Assembly: GCA_945910005.1 (NCBI GenBank)
Contig: OX246737.1
Location: 79,823,983 to 79,887,982, forward strand
DNA length: 64,000 nucleotides
Reading direction: 5' to 3'
Source: Isoperla grammatica
Taxonomy: Eukaryota; Arthropoda; Insecta; Plecoptera; Perlodidae
Shown here in pieces: positions 47,386 through 59,599 of this stretch; position 1 is the stretch's first letter; every line of letters starts with the position of its first letter. The position numbers and the translations under genes were made by a program. Below the pieces are notes generated by a model, which searched no databases, was not told where the DNA came from, and was given only the letters and a program-made list of their open reading frames with translations.

Positions 47386-48841
47386 TTAACAACAATATGT
47401 TAAATAATTGCATTATTTTAAAGACGTTTTGGTAAATACTGTATCAAAATGTATTTTCTGAAGAAAACAGTGGTATAAAAGGCATTGTTGTAAAGTCACT
47501 GCATCCTAGATATTGTAAAATGTCCAACTTAATATCGTTGATATTATTAAGAATAATTCAAGGAGGCAGTTGTTTACATGAGTTATGACGGCAAGAGCCG
47601 TTTTTCAATTACGGAACGGGAAGTTCCAAATTTCAAACTTTAAATGCTTATAGAATTGGAAATATACGCTACTCAGATATAAAAATTATACCCCCCGTAT
47701 TTTTAGATAATCATCTTCCATTTTTTTTTTTAGGTGCTTTAAGGAATATTTATATTTGATTAGCCTTCCCTATTGTCAAACATAATACTCGCAAAGATCA
47801 AAATAAAAAATAATAGGCGGCGTTTATGGCAGCAAAACAGAAAACTACGTACTAAACAAAAACTAAACCAACCAAACCTGCAAATTAAAAGCATATTATA
47901 TCAGTGGAGAAACACATAAGGAATTCCTTCTGTACAACTTTACAACCTTTGTTCACTTTGCAAAACAACAAAAGTGATAAGACGAAAAACTGAAGTAATA
48001 TCACCTCAAGATACCCCTAAAGGCACCATCTACAAACACGAAGACAAAGAAAATGCTTAAGTCGATCACTTTGAAAGCGTCCACGTGCAAAATGAAAATA
48101 TTAGCAACCGTTCTCACGAAAGGAAGGTGCACAAAACAGTCCGAGAATTCAACAACGATCTTTCAGATAATTCAATCGTCGACTCGCCACGCCGGTTATA
48201 TCCCCGAACGCCAAAGACTTTAATGCCAACACCTTTTTTTTAGCATTTAATGTCAAAGCATTAAATGCCAAAATTTACACAAAGTCCATGTTACACTACC
48301 CTATTGTACGTGATCCAGAAGTATGACTGAACTAAGCTAGTTCCTGCTTTCACACAAGCTGCAACTCTCAGTGGAGTCTTCGATTTTCTATTCCGTTTTT
48401 GGTATACAAAACACCAGCAATGATACTCAAAGGCCCGTTGAAGAATGTACGTGTTTGGTCAACTCAAACTGAGCCCTAGTTTGAATGCAATTTCTTAAGT
48501 TAAGTCCCGTAATTCGTAACTGATCCTATTGTAGTAAGAACAAGAATAACATGCATTAACAACTACTTGTGAAACGCCACCAATTCATATTGGCCACCAA
48601 ATTTGATATTATTATACAACCTTCTCCATAATTTCGTCGATTTATCACTTTAATATCCTCAAATTCTTTTTCTTCTTCCTCTTCTTCCTCTTCTCCTCTC
48701 CTCCCTCCCTCACCGCCAGCCTCCTCCGGTCTCCACCTACTCCATAATTTCTTATCTTCCAAGCACTTCAATTTCATAAAATTTAATTTATTTGTGTAGC
48801 TCTTAGGGTCAGATTGGGGGTTTTACCCCTCCCCCTTTGAT
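47386..48841. other. No supported gene
   Basis: About 1.45 kb, AT-rich. It contains the imperfect palindrome AGCATTTAATGTCAAAGCATTAAATGC at 48242-48270 (described by position; 27 bp) and a pyrimidine-rich patch at 48665-48725. That patch gives a Glu-rich minus-strand ORF (48556-48777) of no known family. Confidence 0.5.
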
Positions 48842-49183
48842 AACAAGCAAAAGCAAACCTTCAAAAAGTTTTACCCTCGCGTTGTGCCTGCTTGGGTGAA
48901 AGAGGAGATAAATAGACGATATTCAAATTAAAAACTTGTCAAAACTTAAATCAGAAGCTATAAAATATGCATTTGAACATCAATTGTACAAAAAGAAATA
49001 ATAATTGACAGTAATAATTTTTAAGTTTATGTATATTTAATTGATAGCAATCATAAGATATTAGTGTATGTGTATGTATGACAACAATAGCTGGTGAAGC
49101 GAAATAAACACAATCTTATCTTATCTTGTCTTATCTTATCTTATCTTATCTTATCTTATCTTATCTTATCTTATCTTATCTTA
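48842..49183 (+). mobile_element. 5'-truncated LINE 3' end with (TCTTA)n tail
   Basis: The coding remnant 48842-49001 reads KQTFKKFYPRVVPAWVKEEI, then after a frameshift near 48920 IQIKNLSKLKSEAIKYAFEH and LYKKK with TAA at 48999-49001. The FYPR-x-VPAW type motif and the basic tail are typical of the ORF2 C-terminus of CR1-like elements (compare SFFPR-x-x-x-x-WN). The 3' UTR contains AATAAA (49103-49108) and ends in a TCTTA pentamer tract (49113-49183). The codons FYPR-V-PAWVK are the same as those inside each satellite B unit that follows. Confidence 0.8.
49113..49183. repeat. (TCTTA)n microsatellite
   Basis: About 14 pentamers, one with TCTTG. This is the simple-repeat 3' tail of the preceding LINE fragment. 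Confidence 0.97.
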
Positions 49184-49750
49184 ATATGATGGTGAATGAG
49201 CTCCGCCCCATAGGAATGGTTGCTCAAAAACTAATCCCCAATTGAGTTTTATCCTCGCGTCTTGCCTGCTTGGGTGAAACAGTAGCTAAATAGATGATAT
49301 GAGGTGAATGGATCCCGCCCTTTAGTGATGGTTGCTCCAAAACTAATCCCCAATTGAGTTTTATCCTCGCATCGTGCCTGCTTGGGTGAAACAGGAGCTA
49401 AATAGATGATATGAGGTGAATGGGCCCCACCCCTTAGTGATGGTTGCTCCAAAACTAATCCTCAATTGAGTTTTATCCTCACATCGTGCCTGCTTGGGTG
49501 AAACAGGAGCTAAACAGATGATATGATGGTGAATGGGCCCCGCCCCATATAGATGGTTGCTCCAAAAATAATCCCCAATTGAGTTTTATCCTCGCATCGT
49601 GCCTGCTTGGGTGAAACAGGAGCTAAACATATGATGTGATGGTGAATGGGCCCCGCCCCTTAGGGATGGTTGCTCCAAACATAATCCCAATTGAGTTTTA
49701 TCCTCGCATCGTGCCTGCTTGGGTGAAACAGGAGCTAAACATATGATGTG
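49184..49750 (+). repeat. Satellite B, left block
   Basis: Five units of about 113 bp. Landmarks are GTGAATGGGCCCCGCCCCTTA, shortened here to GAATGGGCCCCGCCCC, GATGGTTGCTCCAAAAC, TAATCCCCAATTGAG, TTTTATCCTCGC, GCCTGCTTGGGTGAAACAGG and AGCTAAA. Reading GAG TTT TAT CCT gives EFYPRVLPAWVKQELN in each unit. Confidence 0.95.
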
Positions 49751-49795
49751 TTAGGATGTCGGGCAATTACACAAAGACTACTGAACTCACTTTTT

Positions 49796-51780
49796 TTATT
49801 AATAATATTTGATATAATGTGCCAATTGCAAATTTGAGAACAGAAGCCGGCAACCACCATTACAGTTCTTTGATGTATGGCCATATTTGTAACAGTTGTA
49901 GCATTTGCGGCCATCGTTCCAGTTTTTACCGTTTGGCATTTTGGTTGCTGGGTTTTGCTTAGATTTGTCTTCGCTCATTTTAACATAAGATGTATCCTTG
50001 TTTTCAGTTATAACTTCTAGCCCGTGAGTCTTTGAGGCTTGTGATACCTGTCATTGAGGTTTCCCACTTTGTGACGGTGTGCCCCCTTTTGATCTCCCGT
50101 TGGCTCTACCTAATTGTAATCGCTCGTACTCTCTTATATCGTTGAAGATGTGATCGGTAGTATAATGTACTTTGCTCATAAGGAAATCGCCCATTGCAAC
50201 ATAATTTAGACCTTTTATAACCTAGAATTTAGTTCGGTCAAACGGTAGTCTTAGTTTACCACAGAGTAGAATTTTATCATGAAAGTATTCATGTACGGAT
50301 TCGTTGGGATTTCTCTCGCGTTTCAGTATTTCGGTAGTGAGTTGTACATGGTCTGGTTCGGCTCCGAATGTTGCTTTAAACTGATTTTCAAATTCAACCC
50401 ATGAATCTAAAGTCCTATCCGAATTGTCAAACCAAGACAATGCTCCCTTCTTCAAATGAGCACGCGCAGTTTGTAGTCTAACTTCGTCTGGCCACCTGTT
50501 TACGTTAGCTATCCGCTCTATTATCGCTAGCCAAGCAGTTGGACTGATCCTAGACCCATCGCCATAGAAGTCTGGAATCGTTGGGTTTAGATCTGGTACA
50601 GCTACATAATTAGACCCATTCTGCACTTGGCGCATTATTTCTGTCGTCTGCCGCCCCTGCTCTATTAATACTTGTAGTAATAATTGCATGTTAGTGTCTG
50701 CCTCACTTGCCCTGCCGGTTGCCGGTTGTGGTCGGAATTGTGTTCCCTCAATCACCCTTGACGATACCACAGGTTGCGAGATTGGCTGATGTCGGCTGCG
50801 GTTGATTAAGCCAATCACTCTGTTGCCTCGGTAGGCCTTGGTCGTATTGTGGCATGTATGTCATGCTAGGCGCACTGAATACAAAGCCTGGCGGTGGCGC
50901 GACGACGTGTTGCGGCACGTTTGTGGCAGCGTTGGGCGTTACGTGTGTTGGTGAGACAGGATTTACACTTTGGTAGTAAGTCTCTACGCTTGTCGTATAT
51001 TTACGCGTCAAGTTTATGATATTTGAAGAACTATGTGACAAACCTTCATTCACTGTAGTAGGCACTGAGCCTGACACGATTGTGGATGATAACCCAGAAA
51101 TTGGCGGGGTCACAGGCACAAAGCCTAGGTTTGACGTAGTCATGGACACTAAACCTGACGTAGACGTAGGCGCAAAGCCAGACGAAGGCACAAAGCCAGA
51201 CGTAGGCACAAAGCATGACGTAGGCGCAAAGCCAGACGTAGGCACAAAGCCTGACGTAGGCTCAAAGCCAGACGCAGGAACAAAGCCTGACGTAGGCATA
51301 AAGCCCTCGTGGACGTAGGCACAAAGCCAGATGTAGGCACAAAGCCCGACGTAGGCACAAAGCCTGACGTAGGCACAAAGCCTGACGTAGACGTAGGCAC
51401 AAAGCCAGATGTAGGCACAAAGCCTGTAGTAGGCACAAAGCCCGCCGTGGACGTAGGCACAAGGCCAGATGTAGGCACAAAGCCAGACGAAGGCGCAAAG
51501 CCTTACGTAGGCACACAGCCTGACGTAGGCACAAAGCCTGACGTAGGCACAAAACCTGACGTGGACGTAGGCACAAAGCCTGACGTGGACGTAGGCACAA
51601 AACCTGACGTAGGCACAAAGCATTACGTAGGCACAATGCCTGACGTGGAAGTAGGCACAAAGCTAGATGTAGGAAGTAGGCACAAAGCCAGACGTAGACG
51701 TAGGCACAAAGCCTGACGTAGGCACAGAGCCTACGTCTACGTCTGGCTTTGTGCCTTCTTCCTACATCTGGCTTTGTGCC
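49796..51780 (-). pseudogene. Ty3-type gag with N-terminal hexapeptide repeats and CCHC knuckle
   Basis: In N- to C-terminal order: FVPTSG hexapeptide repeats (51728 to about 51150), a Pro/Ser/Thr-rich linker (SGLSSTIVSG, VAPPPGFVFS), and after a frameshift near 50800 the capsid-like region. The capsid-like region reads IPDFYGDGSRISPTAWLAII, ALSWFDN, LDSWVEFENQFKATFG and ERNPNESVHEYF, ending near 50222 with TAG. The same frame continues (KGLNYVAMGDFLMS, HIFNDIREYERLQ), has a second stop TGA at about 50055, then the zinc knuckle C-YN-C-YKYG-H-TSKN-C (49862-49903). The frame finally closes at TAA inside the left inverted repeat. Gag proteins of this type form capsids and bind RNA. Two stops and at least one frameshift make this copy inactive. 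The start codon is not resolved. Confidence 0.85.
51150..51728. repeat. 18-bp coding minisatellite
   Basis: About 30 copies of GACGTAGGCACAAAGCCT (plus strand), with some 24-bp units carrying an extra GACGTG and one run with GAAGTAGG. On the minus strand it encodes FVPTSG. The second minus-strand frame gives LCAYVR repeats and is a shadow. Confidence 0.95.
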
Positions 51781-51783
51781 AGA
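51729..51783. repeat. Polarity flip of the 18-bp minisatellite
   Basis: After GGCACAGAGCC at 51720-51730 the repeat continues in inverse orientation (TACGTCTACGTCTGGC, TTTGTGCC, CTACATCTGGCTTTGTGCC), giving two to three inverted units up to the right terminal repeat. Confidence 0.85.
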
Positions 51784-51875
51784 AGCTGCGGCTTTTGTTC
51801 TCAAATTTGCATATCAAATATAATTAATAACAAAAATGGGTTCAGTAGTCTTTGTGTAATTGCCCGACATCCTAA

Positions 51876-53236
51876 CAGATGTGACGGTGAATGGGCCCCG
51901 CCCCTTAGTGATGGTTGCTCCAAAACTAATCCCCAATTGAGTTTTATCCTCGCATCGTGCCTGCTTGGGTGAACCGGAGAATAGATAAAGTGATGGTGAA
52001 TGGGCCCCACCCTATATAGACGGTTGCTCCAAAACTAATCCCAAATTAAGTTTTATCCTCACGTCGTGCCTGCTTGGGTGAAACAGGAGCTAAACAGATG
52101 ATGTGATGGTAAATGGGCCCTGCCCTTTAAAGATGGTTGCTCCAAAACTAATCCCCAATTGAGTTTTATCCTCGCATCATGGCTGCTTTGGTGAAAAGGA
52201 GCTAAATAGATGACGTGATGGTGAATGGGCCCCGCCCCATATAGACGGTTGCTCCAAAACTAATCCCCAATTAAGTTTTATCATCACGTCGTGCCTGCTT
52301 AGGTGAAACAGGAGCTAAACAGATGATGTGATGGTGAATGGGCCCGGCCCCATGTAGACGGTTGTTCCAAAACTAATCCCCAATTAAGTTTTATCATCAC
52401 GTCGTGCCTGCTTGGGTGAAACAGGATCTAAACAGATGATGTGATGGTGAATTGGCCCCGCCCCTTAGGGGTAGTTGCTCCAAAACTAATCCCCAATAAA
52501 GTTTTATCTTCGCGTCTTGCCTGCTTGGGTGAAACAGGAGCTAAAAAGATGATGTGATGGTGAATGGGCACTGCCCCTTAGGGGTGGTTGCTCCTAAACA
52601 AATCCCCAATTAAGTTTTATCCTCGCGTCTTGCCTGCTTGGGTAAAACAGGCACTAAACAGATGATGTGATGGTGAATGGGCCCCGCCCCTTAGGGATGG
52701 TTGCTCCAAAACTAATCCCCAATTAAATTTTATCCTCGCGTCTTGCCTGCTTGGGTGTAAAAGAAGCTAAACATATGATGTGATGCAAATGGGCCCCGCC
52801 CCTTAGGGATGGTTGCTCCAAAACTAATCCCCAATTAAGTTTTATCCTCACGTCGTGCCTGCTTGGGTGAAACAGGAGCTAAACAGTTGATGTGATGGTG
52901 AATGGGCCCCGCCCCTTAGGGATGGTTGCTCCAAAACTAATCCCCAATTGAGTTTTATCCTCACGTCATGCCTGCTTGGGTGAAACAGAAGCTAAACAGT
53001 TGATGTGATGGTGAATGGGCCCCGCCCCTTAGGGATGGTTGCTCCAAAACTAATCCCCAATTGAGTTTTATCCTCGCACCGTGCCTGCTTGGGTGAAACA
53101 GGAGCTAAACATATGATGTGATGTGATGGTGAATGGGCCCCGCCCCTTAGTGATGGTTGCTCAAAAACTAATCCCCAATTGAGTTTTATCCTCGCGTCTG
53201 CCTGCTTTGGGTGAACAGGAGCTAAATAGATGATAT
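51876..53236 (+). repeat. Satellite B, right block
   Basis: About twelve more units of 113 bp (successive GGTTGCTCC at 52811, 52924, 53037 and 53155; the last interval is 118 bp because ATGTG is repeated). Variants alternate AATTGAG and AATTAAG, and CGCGTCTTGCC, CACGTCGTGCC and CGCATCGTGCC. Confidence 0.95.
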
Positions 53237-53444
53237 GATTTTGGGGACGGCGATTCTTACCAGAATAAATAAGCACATTTCCCAAATTAATATATTTGTT
53301 GCCGAGCAGTTTGGATTCCGAGCAAGCCATTCTACATCCGCTCAGCACTAGACTTGACGAACACGTCACAGACAATTTTAATTTGAACAAACATACTGGA
53401 ATGATTCTCCAAGACATCGAGAAAGCATTTGACATGGTGTGGCA
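53237..53444 (+). pseudogene. Jockey-type reverse transcriptase fragment, founder of satellite C
   Basis: Readable pieces are [20 protein letters not shown] then [11 protein letters not shown] (about 53255-53348), the classic EQFGFR-x-x-HST block of RT. After a frameshift region comes [20 protein letters not shown] (about 53389-53445), RT motif A with the catalytic aspartate region. The left edge touches satellite B and the right edge merges into satellite C. The fragment is about 200 bp, with two frame changes ([10 protein letters not shown] lies in another frame). Confidence 0.88.
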
Positions 53445-56400
53445 CGGTGTGGCACCAAGGCCTTACTAGACATCGAGGAAGCATTTGATAGGGAGTGGCA
53501 CCAAGGCCTTACTAGACATCGAGGATGCATTTGATACGGTGTGGCACCAAGGCCTTACTAGACATCGAGGAAGCATTTGATACGGTGTGGCACCAAGGCC
53601 TTACTAGACATCGAGGATGCATTTGATACGGTGTGGCACCAAGGCCTTACTAGACATCGAGGTTGCATTTGATACGGTGTGGCACCAAGGCCTTACTAGA
53701 CATCGAGGATGCATTTGACATGGTGTGGCACCAAGGCCCTACTAGACGTCGAGGATGCATTTGACATAGTGTGGCACCAAGGCCTTACTAGACATCGAGG
53801 TTGCATTTGATACGGTGTGGCACCAAGGCCTTACTAGACATCGAGGATGCATTTGACATAGTGTGGCACCAAGGCCTTACTAGACATCGAGGATGCATTT
53901 GATACGGTGTGGCACCAAGGCCTTACTAGATATCGAGGATGCATTTGATACGGTGTTGCACCAAAACCTTACTAGACATCGAGGATGCATTTGACATGGT
54001 GTGGCACCAAGGCCTTACTAGACATCGAGGAAGCATTTGATAGGGTGTGGCACCAAAACCTAACTAGACATCGAGGATGCATTTGATACGGTGTGGCACC
54101 AAGGACTTACTAGACATCGAGGATGCAATAGATACGGTGTGGCATCAAGGCCTTACTAGATATCGAGGATGCATTTGATACGGTGTGGCACCAAGGCCTT
54201 ACTAGACATCGAGGATGCATTTGATACGGTGTGGCACCAAGGCCTTACTAGACATCGAGGATGCATTTGACATGGTGTGGCACCAAGGCCTTACTAAACA
54301 TCGAGGATGCATTTGACATGGTGTGGCACCAAGGCCTTACTAGACATCTAGGATGCATTTGATAGGGTGTGGCACCAAGGCCTTACTAGACATCGAGGAT
54401 GCATATGATACGGTGTGGCCCCAAGGCCTTACTAGACATCGAGGATGCATTTGATAGGGTGTGGCACCAAGGCCTTACTAGACATCGAGGATGCATTAGA
54501 CATGGTGTGGCACCAAGGTCTTACTAGACATCGAGGATGCATTTGATACGGTGTGGCACCAAGGCCTTACTAGATATCGAGGATGCATTTGATACGGTGT
54601 GGCACCAAGGCCTAACTAGACATCGAGGATGCATTTGACATGGTGTGGCACCAACGCCTTACTAGACATCGAGGAAGCATTTGATAGGGTGTGGCACCAA
54701 AACCTTACTAGACATCGAGGATGCATTTGATACGGTGTTGCACCAAAACCTTACTAGACATCGAGGATGCATTTGACATGGTGTGGCACCAACGCCTTAC
54801 TAGACATCGAGGATGCATTTGATGGGGTGTGGCACCAAGGCCTTACTAGACATCGAGGATGCATTTGATAGGGTGTGGCACCAAGGCCTTACTAGACATC
54901 GAGGATGCATTTGATAGGGTGTGGCAACAAGGCCTTACTAAACATCGAGAAAGCATTTAACACGGGGTGGCACCAGGGCCTTACTAGACATCGAGGATGC
55001 ATTTGATACGGTGTGGCACCAAGGCCTTACTAGACATCGAGGATGCATTTGATACGGTGTGGCACCAAGGCCTTACTAGACATCGAGGATGCATTTGACA
55101 TGGTGTGGCACCAAGGCCTTACTAGACATCGAGGATGCATTTGATACGGTGTGGCACCAAGGCCTTACTGGACATCGAGGATGCATTTGACATGGTGTGG
55201 CACCAAGGCCTTACTAGACATCGAGGATGCATTTGATAGGGTGTGGCACAAAGGCCTTACTAGACATCGAGGATGCATTTGATAGGGTGTGGCACCAAGG
55301 CCTTACTATGCATCGAGGATGCATTTGATAGGGTGTGGCACCAAGGCCTTACTAGACATCGAGGATGCATTTGATAGGGTGTGGCACCAAGGCCTTACTA
55401 GACATCGAGGATGCATTTGACATGGTGTGGCACCAAGGCCTTACTAGACATCGAGGATGCATTTGATAGGGTGTGGCACCAAGGCCTTACTAGACATCGA
55501 GGATGCATTTGATAGGGTGTGGCACCAAGGCCTTACTAGACATCGAGGATGCATTTGATAGGGTGTGGCACCAAGGCCTTACTAGACATCGAGGATGCAT
55601 TTGATACGGTGTGGCACCAAGGCCTTACTAGACATCGAGGATGCATTTCATACGGTGTGGCACCAAGACCTTACTAGACATCGAGGATGCATTTGATACG
55701 GTGTGGCACCAAGGCCTTACTAGACATCGAGGATGCATTTGATAGGGTGTGGCACCAAGGCCTTACTAGACATTAAGGATGCATTTGACACGGTGTGGCA
55801 CCAAGGCCTTACTAGACATCTAAGATGCATTTGATACCAAGTGGCATTAAGGCCTAACTAGACATCGAGGTTGCATTTGATAGGGTGTGGCACGCTGTGG
55901 CACCAGGGCCTTACTAGACATCGAGGATGCATTTGACATGGTGTGGCACCAGGGCCTTACTAGACATCGAGGATGCATATGACATGGTTTGGCACCAAGG
56001 CCTTACTAGACATCGAGGATGCATTTGATAGGGTGTGGCACCAAGGCCTTACTAGACATCGAGGATGCATTTGATAGGGTGTGGCACGCTGTGGCACCAG
56101 GGCCTTACTAGACATCGAGGATGCATATGACATGGTTTGGCACCAAGGTCTAACTAGACATCAAGGATGCATTTGATAGGGTGTGGCACCAAGGCCTTAC
56201 TAGACATCGAGGTTGCATTTGATAGGGTGTGGCACGCTGTGGCACCAGGGCCTTACTAGATATCGAGGATTCATTTGACATGAAGTGGCACCAAGGCCTT
56301 ACTAGACATCGAGGTTGCATTTGATAGGGTGTGGCACGCTGTGGCACCAGGGCCTTACAAGACATCGAGGATGCATTTGATACGGTGTGGCATCAAGGCC

Positions 56401-56529
56401 TTACTGGACATCGAGGATGCATTTGACACGGTGTGGCACCAAGGCCTTACTAGACATCGAGGAAGCATTTGATACGGTGTGGCACCAAGGCCTTACTAGA
56501 CATCGAGGAAGCATTTGATACGGTGTGGC

Positions 56530-58930
56530 ACCAAAGCATTTCTAGACATCAAGGATGCATTTGATACGGTGTGGCACCAAGGCCTTACTAGACATCGAGG
56601 AAGCATTTGATACGGTGTTGCACCAAGGCCTTACTAGACATCGAGGATGCATTTGATACGGTGTGACACCCAGGCCTTACTAGACATCGAGGATGCATTT
56701 CATACGGTGTGGCACCAACGCCTTTCTAGACATCGAGGATGCAATAGATACGGTGTGGCACCGGGGCCTTACTAGACATCGAGGATGCAATAGATACGGT
56801 ATGGCACCGAGGCCTTACTAGACATCGAGGATGCATTTGATACGGTGTGGCACCAAGGCCTTACTAGACATCGAGTAAGCATTTGATACGGTGTGGCACC
56901 AAGGCCTTACTAGACATCGAGGATGCATTTGACACGGTGTGGCACCAAGGCCTTACTAGACATCGAGGATGCATTTGATACGGTGTGGCACCAAGGCCTT
57001 ACTAGACATCGAGGATGCATTTGATACGGTGTGGCACCGGGGCCTTACTAGACATCTAGGATGCATTTGATAGGGTGTGGCACCAAGGCCTTACTAGACA
57101 TCGAGGATGCATTTGATAGGGTGTGGCACCAAGGCCTTACTAGACATCTAGGATGCATTTGATACGGTGTGGCATTAAGGCCTTACTAGACATCGAGGAT
57201 GCATTTGATACGGTGTGGCACCAAGGCCTACTAGACATCGAGGATGCATTTGATAGGGTGTTGGACCAAGGCCTTACTAGACATCGAGGATGCATTTGAC
57301 ATGGTGTGGCATCAAGGCTTTACTAGACATTGAGGATGCATTTGATACGGTGTGGCACCAAGGTCTTACTAGACATCTAGGATGCATTAAATACGGTGTG
57401 GCACCAAGGCCTTACTACACATCGAGGATGCATTTGATACGGTGTGGCACCAAGGCCTTACTAGACAACGAGGATCCTTTGATAGGGTGTTGCACAAAGG
57501 CCTTACTAGACATCGAGGATGCATTTGATAGGGTGTGGCACCAAGGCCTTACTAGACATCGAGGATGCATTTGATAGGGTGTGGCACCAAGGCCTTACTA
57601 GACATCGAGGATGCATTTGATAGGGTGTGGAACCAAAGCCTTACTAGACATCGAGGATGCATTTGATAGGGTGTGGCAACAAGGCCTTACTAGACATCGA
57701 GGATGCATTTGATAGGGTGTGGCACCAAGACCTTACTAGACATCAAGGATGCATTTGATAGGGTGTGGCACCAAGGCCTTTTTAGACATCGAGAAAGCAT
57801 TTAACACGGGGTGGCACCAGGGCCTTACTAGACATCGAGGATGCATTTGACATGGTGTGGCACCAAGGCCTTACAAGACATCGAGGATGCATTTGATAGG
57901 GTGTGGCAACAAGGCCTTACTGGACATCGAGGATGCATTTGATACGGTGTGGCACCAAGGCCTTACTAGACATCGAGAAAGCATTCAACACGGGGTGGCA
58001 CCAGGGCCTTACTAGACATCGAGGATTCATTTGATAGGGTGTGGCACCAAGGCCTTACTAGACATGGAGGATGCATTTGATAGGGTGTGGCACCAAGCCC
58101 TTACTAGACATCGAGGATGCATTTGATAGGGTGTGGCAGCAAGGCCTTACTAGATATAAAGGATGCATTTGACACGGTGTGGCACCAAGGCCTTACTAGA
58201 CATCTAAGATGCATTTGATACCGTGTGGCATTAAGGCCTTACTAGACATCGAGGTTGCATTTTGTAGGGTGTGGCACGCTGTGGCACCGGGGCTTTACTA
58301 GACATCGAGGATGCATATGACATGGTGTGGCACCAAGGCCTTACTAGACATCGAGGTTGCATTTGATACGGTGTGGCACCAAGGCCTTACTGGACATCGA
58401 GGTTGCATTTGATACGGTGTGGCACCAAGGCCTAACTAAACATCGAGGATGCATATGACATGGTGTGGCACCAAGGCCTACTAGACATCGAGGTTGCATT
58501 TGATACGGTGTGGCACCAAGGCCTTACAAGACATCGAGGATGCATATGACATGGTGTGGCACCAAGGCCTTACTAGACATCGAGGTTGTATTTGATACGG
58601 TGTGGCACCAAGGCCTTACTAGACATCGAGGTTGCATTTGATAGGGTGTGGCACCAGGGCCTTACTAGACATCGAGGATGCATTTGATACGGTGTGGCAT
58701 CAAGGCCTTACTAGACATCGAGGATGCATTTGACATGAAGTGGCACCAAGGCCTTACTAGACATCGAGGTTGCATTTGATAGGGTGTGTCACGCTGTGGC
58801 ACCAGGGCCTTACAAGACATCGAGGATGCATTTGATACGGTGTGGCATCAAGGCCTTACTGGACATCGAGGATGCATTTGACACGGTGTGGCACCAAGGC
58901 CTTACTAGACATCGAGGAAGCATTTGATAC
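56530..58930 (+). repeat. Satellite C long-period segment, left copy
   Basis: It is matched by 60460 to about 63180. Rare markers are GTGTGACACCCAGG (56661 and 60590), GACAACGAGGAT (57464 and 61758), CATCTAAGATGC (58201 and 62459) and GGGCCTTACAAG (58805 and 63053). Confidence 0.85.
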
Positions 58931-59599
58931 GGTGTGGCACCAAGGCCTTATTAGACATCGAGGAAGCAATTGTTACGGTGTGGCACTAAGGCCTTTCTAG
59001 ACATCGAGGATGCATTTGATACGGTGTGGCACCAAAGCCTTACTAGACATCAAGGATGCATTTGATACGGTGTGGCACCAAGGCCTTACTAGACATCAAG
59101 GAAGCATTTGATACGGTGTGGCAACAAGGCCTTACTATACATCGAGAATGCATTTGATAGACTGTGGCACCAAGGCCTTACTAGACATCGAGGATGCATT
59201 TGATACGGTGTGGCACCAAAGCCTTACTAGACATCGAGGATGCATTTGATTCGGTGTGGCACCAAGGCCTTACTAGACATCTAGAATGCATTTGATACGG
59301 TGTGGCATTAAGGCCTTACTAGACATCGAGGATGCATTTGATAGGGTGTGGCACCAAGGCCTTACTAGACATCGAGGATGCATTTGATAGGGTGTGGCAC
59401 CAAGGCCTTACTATACATCGAGGATGCATTTGATACGGTGTGGCACCAAGGCCTTACAAGCAATCGAGGAAGCATTTGATACGGTGTTGCACCAAGGCCT
59501 TACTAGACATCGAGGATGCATTTGATACGGTGTGGCAACAAGGCCTTACTGGACATCGAGGATGCATTTGATACGGTGTGGCACCAAGGCCTTACTAGA

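Larger units (their letters stand above)
49751..51875 (-). mobile_element. Gag-only element with long terminal inverted repeats
   Basis: The ends TTAGGATGTCGGGCAATTAC (left) and its inverse (right) begin inverted repeats of about 99 bp (49751-49849) and 87 bp (51789-51875). Similarity continues through AAAGACTACTGAAC to AATTTGAGAACA-AAGCCG; the left arm has a short extra segment ATGTGCCAATTGC. The element splits satellite B. GATGTG stands on both sides, but the satellite itself contains that word, so a TSD is only suggestive. Inside, on the minus strand, are a gag-like gene with zinc knuckle and an 18-bp minisatellite. No protease, RT, integrase or transposase is seen in the 2.1 kb. Direct LTRs are absent. 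Confidence 0.85.

Noticed and set aside
48556..48777. Glu-rich 73-codon ORF on the minus strand
   Set aside because: It is produced by a pyrimidine-rich low-complexity patch and has no supporting features.
50748..51804. LCAYVR-type repetitive ORFs on the minus strand
   Set aside because: They are the alternative frame of the 18-bp minisatellite. The FVPTSG frame joins the gag-like sequence and is the real one.
49751..51875. TTAGG at the tips of the gag element as telomeric repeat
   Set aside because: TTAGG occurs only once per end and is not repeated. It is simply part of the terminal inverted repeat.
49751..51875. The gag element as an ordinary LTR retrotransposon
   Set aside because: The terminal repeats are inverted, not direct, although TGTCGGGC...GCCCGACA inside the tips superficially resembles LTR ends.
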